From Paralithodes platypus (Eukaryota; Arthropoda; Malacostraca; Decapoda; Lithodidae): a stretch of 64,000 nt of DNA. Both the position numbers and the translations under genes were made by a program. The stretch spans positions 20,933,836 to 20,997,835 of the forward strand of contig CM064495.1 of NCBI GenBank assembly GCA_032716605.1, read 5' to 3'. Positions 55,799-64,000 of this stretch are shown one piece after another. The notes under the pieces are model-generated. The model was given only the letters and a program-made list of their open reading frames with translations, made no database searches and had not been told where the DNA came from. Within the stretch, counting starts at the first letter, position 1, and every line of letters starts with the position of its first letter.

Positions 55799-57699
55799 TG
55801 TGACGCTCCTGCATAGTAGCCACGTGCGGGCATGCGCGAGTGTCGGCTGCCCAGCCGTTTAGAAACCGGCTGGCGGCAGCCGGCCGGCCGGCTTTTCCTT
55901 AGTATATAGCCTACGACAATGTAACTAATGTCTGGGATATTCTTATGTTGTTTCACAGCTTGAGGCTGCCCTTATTCTTGACCAACGCATCTTAGTGTAT
56001 TTTATTCTCGATAGTTGATTGTTTCATTATAATACATAAGATGCATTGTAGTGAAGGAGAGAGAGAGAGCGAGCGAGCAGGGTGGGGGAGGTGAGTGTTG
56101 CTTTTCCTCCTCCTCCCTCCTCCCTCCCGGAGGAGTTGTTCGCCCGCGTGGTCTTTTCTCTTGGTTTTGATTGGCTGGTGGTTCCTGGCGCCTTCTGCAG
56201 GCCTGCTGCCGGGTGATGTAGCGGCCTGTGATTGGCTGACCACCGTGCCTTTGTGTGGGATCTTGGAGGGGTCCAGAGGAGCTATTCTCCTCAGAGCTCA
56301 CCTCACTGTCGTACCCTTCGGACCCCCTTGATATCTATCCCTCTCAACCCCACTTAGAAACTTTCTCTCTTACTTTGTATACCTTCTTTCCACTACTTTA
56401 CCAATCTATTTAATTATCCCATCCCCTTGATAGACCTTATATCTATTATTGTATTAACGACGAGCTCTCAGATAATTAGATAGGATTTTGGGCCTTATGC
56501 AGAGATGTAATTGTTAATGAGACCTAGGAAGCTTTTTTGTTGTCTCATATTTGGTGGTTTCATGCTTGCTAGTGTGTTCTTGTGGCAGGTGAGCAGGGGC
56601 TAGACCGGAGGGGAGGCTTTTTGCGATCCTTTAAGTAAAGTCTGCTGGTGCGAGCCCTGTGGACCTGCACGACTTTACTAGGATACCCGTGGGAGTCTGG
56701 GGGCATTTTCTTGTCTGTGTGCCTGTGTGTCTAGTGTTGTGTTATGTGAGGGCCCTTGCCTAGTCCACTCAGCACTGCGCTAGCACGCCTTGCGTTTGTT
56801 TTAGGGTCGCCAGGAGAGAGTCAGATACTTGGGATCTGAGTCTCTCAAGAGAGCACCCTTTCAATTAGAGTAATTTGGCGCACAGACTTGGGAACGTCCC
56901 TAGGCTAGAGCAGGTGGCTCAGCCCGGGTATCCGAAGCCTATATCCTTCCGGCTAGACCTCTGCCACCTGGCAGATTAACAGCTAGCGGTTTATTATATC
57001 TGTATGCTTGTTATTGTGCCACAGTTTACCGTCTTTGTGAGCATTGTGAGTCAGGGTGTGGCTTAGAGACTCTGTCCGAGCAGGCTTGCCTGACTAAGAG
57101 TGAGAAGCACACCTGTATGTGGTTATGTTGCGAGTGGCTGCCTTTATTTAATTATACCTCTGCCATTATACACTGTAGGTCCTATCACTAGTATTTATTC
57201 CTGCTTATTAGTTAAGAGTTCTCTAAATCCGTAACGTACTTTCTTTGCTAAGCATCAGATCCTACAGTAGCCGCATGCAGTTTAGAAACCTGCATATTGT
57301 CTACCTGTACGATGTTTTGAGGACTGTTTGCTCTCACCTTCTTTCACGCAGGGGTGATTAGTTGTATTAATTAACGTAACGTTAAATGTACTTTCTTCTA
57401 GTTTGTTATTAAATTGTTTCTGCAATTTAATTCCGTTATCTATCTTTTCCTTGAAGCTTTAAGTCAACTTAATTGTGTGATCTTTTATATAGCCTGCTTG
57501 ACTATCAGCAGTCTATAGTGCGTGCACCCTGTAACCGAGTCATAGGATACCTCGTTGTCCAGGCAGGACTCTTGACGGTTTAGGGTGGTTTGTTGCCTGG
57601 GTTTATAGATAAGGGTTGGATCTAGCGTTTTCCATTGTTGCTTGTTGCCGCATACCTAGTCCAATAGAAAGAGCCCAGTGTTTATATATCCCAGGACGT

Positions 57700-57703
<4 letters not shown>
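55799..57703 (+). repeat. Gypsy-C 3' LTR, 1905 bp
   Basis: Its replaced block (56043-56291) resembles solo LTR-A around 600-840 (shared 'gattggctggtggttcctgg' and 'gtgattggctgaccacc'), whereas the 5' LTR has a different sequence there. Confidence 0.93.
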
Positions 57704-57744
<41 letters not shown>

Positions 57745-57861
57745 TATATGAATATATACAGTATATGGTGTAGTTGATTAAAGCGTCGGCTATCGTCCTG
57801 ACGGTCGGCGGTTCGAACCCCACTGAGAGATTAGAAACATATAATTATATATGTATATGTA

Positions 57862-57910
<49 letters not shown>

Positions 57911-57917
57911 TATGCAG

Positions 57918-57967
<50 letters not shown>

Positions 57968-58014
57968 AATATATATATATATACAGTATATATATATATA
58001 TAGTATAGTAGCCC
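57704..58014. repeat. (TA)n microsatellites around a tRNA-like remnant
   Basis: TA runs at 57704-57740 and about 57865-58005. Between them, 57765-57832 has an A-box-like 'tggtgtagttga' and a B-box 'ggttcgaaccc' at tRNA-like spacing. The T stem is only partly paired and no clean acceptor stem exists, so it is a tRNA-derived SINE or tRNA relic, not a functional tRNA gene. Confidence 0.65.
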
Positions 58015-58555
58015 TTGTATTGAGTATTGTTCACATGTGTGGGGAGGTTCCTCTCACACTCCTCTCCTAGACAAAGTTGAAAGGAAGGCCTTTCGTATCA
58101 TTAACTCCCGTCCACTCACCAACTCTCTGCAATCTCTCTCTCTCCGCCGCAATGTTGCATCTCTCTCGCTATTCTATCGCTACTATAATAATCAGTGTTC
58201 CTCAGAGCTATCCCAGTGCATACCGCCTCCTTTACCTAGGGCACGTGGTACCCGTCTTGCAACTCAATCCCACCCCTACTCTGTGCAACTCTCCAACCCA
58301 AGAGTGAAACGTTACTCTCAAACTTTCTTCTACTCAACAGCTGAGCTCTGGAACTCTCTCCCAGAATCAGTCTTTCCCTCTTCCTATGGCTTAAATTGCT
58401 TTAAACTCCGTGTGTCCAGGCATTTTGGCTCGAACGTCCCTTGATTTTGGCCCTGTCACTCTTTCAACTATGGGGGAGGCACTCGCTATAGGCAGTTATG
58501 CCGTTTGCCTCCGTCAATCACATAGAAAAAATAAAATAAAATAAAAAATATACAG
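58015..58555 (+). pseudogene. N4 LINE, 3' end copy
   Basis: The frame reads EYCSHVWGGSSHTPLLDKV-like sequence, RNVASLSLFYRYYNNQCSSEL, ATQSHPYSVQLSNPRVKRY and WNSLPESVFPSSYGLN, with a stop at 58442. A 3' UTR ends in 'aataaaataaaataaaa'. It is 5'-truncated and clean to the stop. It is the same family as 22957-25386 and 19860-20065. Confidence 0.85.
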
Positions 58556-58689
58556 TATATACTGTATATTAAAACTCGCTAAGAAAAATGAAACTATGGA
58601 ACATCAAGCTTTCGTCTATTCTCTCAAGACATTTTCAGGGTAATATAGGACAATAATCAGGTACATTTCCCTGATACTTTGATAAAAAT

Positions 58690-59030
58690 AATAATGCTCA
58701 TTTGAAATTTAAGGTAAATGGAAAACCAGCTCTAGTAGACTCGTATTTTCATTTTGTCTCCAACCATCATATTAAGGTCAAAAATTTAAATTTTCTCAGG
58801 TATGTTTCTAAGAACATTAAGGATATGTAACCCAGAATGTATTGACATTGAATACGAACAAATATATAATCTAGCCAAAACACTATGCTACCCTGAAAGT
58901 CTTGTTGATCAAAGCTTAGCCAAAGCCGAAAAAAACTTATATAATGTAGATAATTGAGCTCCCTTTTTAAAGAAAAATTTATTAGTGTTGCCCCATCACG
59001 AATTCACGATGAAGTAAAAACCACTTGCAA
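58690..59030 (+). pseudogene. Penelope-like element fragment
   Basis: In shifting frames: HLKFKVNGKPALVDSYFHF, SNHHIKVKN, then MFLRTLRICNPECIDIEYEQ and IYNLAKTLCYPESLVDQSL. These match the conserved block between the RT palm and the GIY-YIG domain of Penelope-like elements (typical wording: YRKPT...HFYS.H...RAL.ICSPE.L..E). No GIY-YIG motif follows before the next element begins at 59035. Confidence 0.6.
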
Positions 59031-59034
59031 CATC

Positions 59035-60213
59035 TCAGTGTGCTTCTGGTTTCAGGAAAAGACCCAAAAAGTATTGACGCTTCACTTTCCAAAGAACTAT
59101 AATCGTGTAGTGATTGGCTAGTGCACAATAAACTATCTCTTCACCTGGGCAAGACAGAAGCCATCTTATGTGGAACAAAACGCAAATTGAAAGACATTGA
59201 GGGCTTCTCGGTTAACTGTAATGATGTTCCTAACAACAGTGTCACAAGTGAAAAATATCGGACTAAAACTGGACTCGACTCGGTCAGGTGAAACAATCTT
59301 GGAATCGATCCTGAGTAAATGTAGAGCACGTATAAAATACCGATATAGACAGGTGGGATGCTTGCCAGCGGCGACCAAAAAGACCCTATGCCAGCGCTTG
59401 GTCAATGTAATTTTGACTGTTCTGAGTCATCCTGGTACTCTGCATCATCTCAATCAGCAAAGTGCAAGCTTCAGGTCACTCAAAATAAAATGGTTAGATT
59501 CATGCTGAACCTAGGACCCAGATCGCATGTTGGCCAGGAACAACTTCAGTCACTTGGTATGCTCAATGTCTGTGACAGGGCCAAACTAAACCGACTCATC
59601 TATGCCTTCAAGATATTTTATGATAGGGCTCCTGAGTATTTAAAGAGTAATTTTGTTAAAGCAAATGAAAGGAATGGACACAATACACGGAATAGGATGT
59701 ATAATTTTACAGTTCCGAGAATCCAAGGACAGGGTAAGCTAACATTCTTCTTCACTGCCATCAAAGACTGGAACAACCTACCACAGACAGTCCGTGAAAA
59801 AGAGAACATTGTATTCCTTCAGACGTAGCTTGAAGGAGCACCTGAACCGAACAGCTGCGAGAAGGGAGCACCGAGCTTATTTCTACTACTAAACACAACA
59901 TAAGAGATAGACAAAAACAAACTAAAATTATTACTTAAATAATTTAACCAGTCCAACTATAGAATGTAAGGTATCTTAGTTTAACCCCCTAGAAATGACT
60001 TACTAATCATATTAATTTACATTGTTATTCTCCCCTTTTTCCCCAGCTAACGTAATAATCCCACAAGGACCCCAATGGAAAGATGCCTAATGGCCTTATT
60101 GGGCTATTTTTAGTTGGAATTATGCAAAGCTGGTACATGTCATATTTGTAACATATTATGTTGTACCAACATTGTAAAATGCTAACTGAATAAATATTAT
60201 TATTATTATTATT
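59035..60213 (+). pseudogene. N7 LINE, 3' half, 5'-truncated
   Basis: Starting in the RT after the catalytic box: LSLHLGKTEAILCGTKRKLK, TGETILESILSKCRARIKYRYRQ-type sequence, YSASSQSAKCKLQVTQNKMVRFM, NLGPRSHVGQEQLQ, FFFTAIKDWNNLPQTVRE. The stop and 3' UTR follow and end in (ATT)n at 60190-60213. It shows the unfilled site of the 663-bp insert found in the other N7 copy. Several frameshifts. Confidence 0.83.
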
Positions 60214-60244
60214 AGGGGTTCGTCCCCTACGGGGAACCCCTATT
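60214..60244. repeat. Short perfect hairpin 'aggggttcgtcccc...'
   Basis: The sequence 'aggggttc gtcccctacgggg aacccct' folds into nested stems: AGGGGTT with AACCCCT, and CCCC with GGGG. It directly follows the (ATT)n end of N7. It may be the terminus of a further repeat, but no partner copy is in the window. Confidence 0.6.
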
Positions 60245-61126
60245 GTAATCATTAAACCTGGGATTTCATCCAAATTCTTCTTACGCGCCGGTTTCGACGC
60301 AATAACTCCAGAACCGCTTTTTTGGATCGGGATCAAACTTTCACAAGAGGTGCGTTTTTGTATTGGGCAACTTTTGTTATGCTAAACATCCAGCATGGCG
60401 GCCAAACAGGCCCGTGGCAGCCGATTTCCCGAAAAACTTGACCCCTAAATACCGTCTCTCCCACTCACAGGAAACGACTGGGCTTTGGCATACGCACTCC
60501 CCTACTAATGCTCCGCAAATTTTATAGAGAAGGTTTTGCTTTTGCACGTGGGTTTTTTTCCGGCAATCTTGAAAAAACTCGAATTCCACTTAAAATTCCA
60601 CATCTTGAAAACTACGCCGATGATCAGAGCCATGCTTGCGTAGTTGGGTGAGGCTCGCGATTCCGAACGTTTTGATACCAAAAAAATATAAATGGGTGGA
60701 ATAGTTTGGCCGCAGCATTGAAAACTGTCTATTCTTAAATTACTTTAAAACCGAATTCGCTACCCACACAAAGTTTACCGTCTACAGTCTATATAGGCTT
60801 CCACGCATCCCCCAGTTTTGCTTAATAACATAATCTCTCTATTATTCAGATCTATCATTTGTTTTTTATTTAAATCTCTCAAAACCGTTGGAGTCCCTAC
60901 GAATTCCAGCAATTATTTAGCCAACCTACCTATACATACCTACCCTACCAAATAATAATGATAAATTCAAATTTATTTTTGGTGAATGACAGAGTATTGG
61001 ATAAGGTTTTTAACAATTCCTCCCTTTGCCAAATGCTTAGTTTAATAACAATGATATGGACCTTTAAAGTTTTGGCAATTGCCCGTGTGACTCGTATTTT
61101 AACCCTCCTAAAGTGTTACCACGAAA
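60245..61126. other. No gene recognised
   Basis: Unassigned DNA with no coding signal above chance, possibly the body of a repeat that begins with the hairpin at 60214. Confidence 0.4.
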
Positions 61127-62401
61127 TACCGCTAGATCCTTTTTCAAAAGTCGCTAGCATGTTGCTACATAGCCAAACAATGTTAGGATAATGCTGCAAT
61201 TTCTAAAGAGATTTGGTTTGTTTGTTTTGCAAATTTTACAATGTAGTATGACTAGAATGTCTGAAATTTTCAAATTATCCCAAGTAAATGTCTCTCGATA
61301 AAAAAGAAATGGCTGCTAGATTGAAGTAAATAGCTCTACATTTAGCGGTAATATGTAGCTTTACAACTGGCAACTCTGCAACCACCACCTCCCTCCCACC
61401 CTCCCAGTATGTCTCCACAAAATACCGCTAGATCCTTTCTCAAAAGTCGCTAGCATGTTGCTACATAGTCAAACAATGTTAGAATAATGCTGCAATTTCT
61501 AAAGAGTTTTGGTTTGTTTGTTTTGCAAATTGTACAATGTAATATGACTAGAATGTCTGAAATTTTTAAATTATCCCTAGTAAATCTCTCTAGATATGAA
61601 AAAATGGCTTCTAAATTGAAGTAAATAGCTCTACATCTAGCGGTAATATGTAGCGATACAACTGGCAACACTGCCTAAGTGGTACCCCAAAACACCGCTA
61701 GATCCTTTATCAAAAGTCGCTAGCACGTTGCTACATAGTCAAACAATGGTAGAACAATTCTGCAATTCCTAAAGAGTTTTGATTTGTTTGTTTTGTAAAT
61801 TTTACAATGTAATATAACTAGAATGTCTTAAATTTTCAAATTATCCCGAGTAAATGTCTCTAGCACCTTACGAGCGGCCTATGCGGTTTATTTATGTGTA
61901 CCGCACAGCGGGGTGTTTTTAGCCAAAATAGGGCTGTTTACGTGATCATTTTCATGCCTAAATAAGACCCAGAACGTAAAACAAGTACCTATCCCTGAAA
62001 GGGCATAAACAGAGCTTTCGAATGACACCATAACGATCCTTGTATGATGGATAGTTTTCTTGCAATAACCGTGCAACGCGAGTGCAAAAAGCAGGTAATT
62101 CGGTACTTTCAGTACATAATTGAGTATGTAGCGAGTGAGAGAGGGAGGAGGGAGCTGAGATTTGTGTCAGTAGGTTCGCCGCGGTGGTCTGGAGCAGTCA
62201 TACGCTCGCTAGTCTCCTGCCACCACTTGTCTCTCTCTCTCAGCCACATTACGTGCTGAAATTGCCACTCGAGTTATGTCGAGCGCCGCCACATAGTCCA
62301 GCTTTATTTAACTCGACTTATGTTGCTCGCCGCTAAATAAGGGCTAGATATGAAAAAATGGCTACTAAACTTAAGTAAATATAGCTCTACATCTAGCGGT
62401 A
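61127..62401. repeat. Three tandem units of about 224 bp with inverted ends TACCGCTAGAT
   Basis: Units lie at 61127-61350, 61423-61644 and 61693-62401. The third is split by a P1 MITE; without it the unit is about 225 bp. Each begins (t)accgctagatcc and ends atctagcggta or a close variant, so each unit has its own inverted ends. Spacers between the units differ (about 72 and 48 bp). They could be tandemly duplicated copies of a small TIR element. No coding capacity. Confidence 0.82.
61864..62343 (-). mobile_element. P1 MITE, 480 bp, subtype b, flanked by CTAG
   Basis: The element has the same length and ends as the other 480-bp copies in reverse, but is flanked by CTAG (61860-61863 and 62344-62347) in place of TTAA. 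The unfilled sequence 'ctCTAGatatgaaaa' is present at about 61588-61602 in the neighbouring tandem unit. Confidence 0.92.
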
Positions 62402-62939
62402 ATATGTAGCGGTACAACTGGCAACACTGCCTACAACTACCCTCTCATCACTAATGATTATGCTCTGCTGAGGTTTGTATTTGCTTATCTTATCCTGTGT
62501 ATAAATGTAACCCTTACACATGTTTCTATTAAATAATGACATTAAACAGGATTCATGATTTAAATACAAGGCTAGATATTTATCGGAAGTACGTATTTAC
62601 CTTCGGAAAGTTAAATATAATGTTTACACATATGGGATAGGGAGGAGGGAGGGAGGTATAAGGGGTGGACCGATGGAAGGGAAGAGAACCCCGATATACG
62701 AGATACATAGCTTCATATGCGCGTATTGATCACTTTCATGCTATTATGTATGCATACAAAAGTAGCAGGACACATATGTCAAGAGTGAACACCAATAACT
62801 TAATCCATACACAGTAAAAAAGACGGAAATAATATCGTACATACGAAGTGATGGAATGGGGATGAGGGGGAGTGTGTATGATAATGTAAACAGGACAGTT
62901 CGTTGCTAGATAGGCGTGTGTGTGCTTGTGTGATGGTTT
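62402..62939. other. No gene recognised
   Basis: AT-rich unassigned DNA. Confidence 0.5.
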
Positions 62940-64000
62940 GTGTAGCTATGTTTGTGCTTGTTTGAGTGTTGAGTTATCTCTCTCTCTCTCTCTCTTATTT
63001 ATCGCTGTCTTCCTTACGATTACGACATACTGTACTAGTGCATGAAAACAGGAAATAGGGAGCCTCGCTCTCTCTCTCACAAATGAGAACATAAGTAAAC
63101 AGGAGTCTGCAGAGAGCCGATTGGCTATAAGACTCGGTAGCCTATTCCACATATCTACAACTCTGTTACTAAACGAATAGAGGCAGATCCCTTACACACC
63201 CGTCTCTCTCTGTCGCTCGTTTGTTTGCACACCGGTACAAATGAGACAGATCCCTTACAAGATGAACATGGGAATCTGCAGAGAGACTTAAGTGGCCCAC
63301 AAAAGGCAGATCCCTTTCACATACAACCCATTTCATCCATATGACTATCTGATTTTATCTTTAAATTCTCTATTGTTCTTGATCCCACTATAGCACTAGG
63401 TAGCCTATTTCACATATCTACGACTGTTACGAGAGAGGCAGATCCCTTACACAGCCAATCTCTCTTATTTGCACACTGGTACAAAGGAGGCAGATCCTTA
63501 CACATGCTACCAAGATGAAAATGGGAGTCTGCAGAGAGCCGGTTGGCCCACACACGGCAAATCCCTTTCACACCCAATCCATCTCGTCTTATCAAATTTT
63601 ATGTTGAAGCTCTATTGTTATTGATCCCACTATAGCACTTGGTAGCCTATTCCACATATCTACAACTCTTTTACCAAGCGAATAGAGGCAGATCCCTTAC
63701 ACAGCCAATCTCTTTCTCTCTCGCTCTTGTTTGTTTGCACACCGGTACAAATGAGGCAGATCCCTTACACATGCAACCAAGATGAAAATGGGAGTCTGCA
63801 GAGAGTCAAGTGGCCCACATAAGGCAGGTCCCTTTCACACTCAACCCATCTCATAAACTTTACCTGTTATTTACACTACTTACTATACACCCATGTTATC
63901 ATATACCTGCAACCAAAACACAATTGTAAGAAATAGGAACATAAGAAAATAGGAGTCTGTAGAGAGCCAATTGGCCCACACAAGACAGATCCTTTTCACA
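62940..64000 (-). repeat. Tandem array of N3 LINE 3' ends, unit about 253 bp
   Basis: A (CT)n run at 62977-62996 is followed by repeats whose landmarks 'gaggcagatcccttacaca' fall at about 63181, 63434 and 63686, with a fourth start near 63920. Each unit on the minus strand has a scrap of the N3 C-terminus (VVDMWNR, from 'cctattccacatatctacaactc') and the 3' UTR words 'ctgcagactcc', 'gtgggccaa' and 'ggatctgcc'. It continues past the window end. Confidence 0.78.

Larger units (their letters stand above)
48973..57703 (+). mobile_element. Gypsy-C: LTR retrotransposon, same lineage as Gypsy-B, 8.7 kb
   Basis: LTRs of about 1.9 kb, TGTGACGC...GACGTAACA. A primer-binding site at 50875, gag-protease in one frame broken by one stop, remnants of integrase tail then RT then RNase H, an inserted LINE 3' end, and a polypurine tract at 55791. 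No matching target duplication: CTAT on the left, ATAT on the right. The two LTRs differ by a replaced block of about 245 bp. Both facts suggest a recombinant product. Confidence 0.88.

Noticed and set aside
57765..57832. Functional tRNA gene
   Set aside because: The T stem is only partly paired and no acceptor stem forms, so only a relic is claimed.
57774..58034. Ile/Tyr-rich ORFs on both strands
   Set aside because: Simple translation of (TA)n microsatellites.
61080..62440. CRISPR-like array
   Set aside because: Units are about 224 bp with their own inverted ends. There is no short repeat/unique spacer pattern, and the context is eukaryotic.

Overview
This looks like eukaryotic, repeat-dominated DNA from an animal genome, most likely an arthropod and plausibly a decapod crustacean. 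That placement is inferred from the repeat types only: CR1-like LINEs with 3' ends of the 'acaattaggtgagt' and 'gatctgcc...gtgggcc...ctgcag' kinds, (ATT)n-tailed LINEs, Gypsy elements with very long LTRs, and many TTAA-flanked MITEs. I found no cellular gene that I can name. The only host-like coding hint is one possible exon next to a 0.9-kb palindrome (15.66-15.79 kb). Bacterial features such as operons, ribosome binding sites and CRISPR arrays are absent.

Layout. 0-4 kb: a minus-strand LINE (N1) split by a solo LTR (LTR-A) with a CATC duplication. 4.2-9.4 kb: TTAA-flanked MITEs on both sides of a CR1-like LINE with a 900-codon ORF (N2). 9.4-13.0 kb: low-information DNA and a 2.1-kb element with inverted ends. 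14.3-15.8 kb: a MITE abutting a long palindrome, then the candidate exon. 16.1-18.3 kb: a small in-frame tandem repeat, a decayed CR1-like LINE (N3) and a MITE. 19.9-25.4 kb: fragments of LINE family N4, a low-complexity ORF block and two MITEs. 26.4-29.4 kb: a LINE with an 846-codon ORF (N5).

29.45-57.7 kb is a nest of insertions. An RTE-like LINE (N6) is split by LINE N7, which itself carries a 663-bp insert, and then by a minus-strand LTR-A. That LTR-A is split by a DNA transposon of about 3.8 kb (34819-47530) with long inverted ends, a TAA duplication and an XPG/PIN-nuclease-like protein, resembling the Academ superfamily. The transposon is in turn split by a complete-length Gypsy element (Gypsy-B, 37461-46333, duplication GGTT), which later received two MITEs. 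A second Gypsy element (Gypsy-C, 48973-57703) truncates LTR-A. 57.7-64 kb holds TA microsatellites, a tRNA-like remnant, LINE N4 and N7 3' ends, a Penelope-like fragment, three tandem TIR units (one carrying a MITE with a CTAG duplication) and a tandem array of N3 3' ends.

Three points stand out. First, both Gypsy elements place integrase upstream of RT/RNase H (Gmr1-like order) instead of the usual downstream position. Second, the split Academ-like transposon has a recognisable nuclease ORF. Third, at least four unrelated TTAA-flanked MITE families occur, several with their empty site visible in the same window and one exact-length copy at CTAG. No intact piggyBac transposase is present, so these would have to be mobilised in trans.
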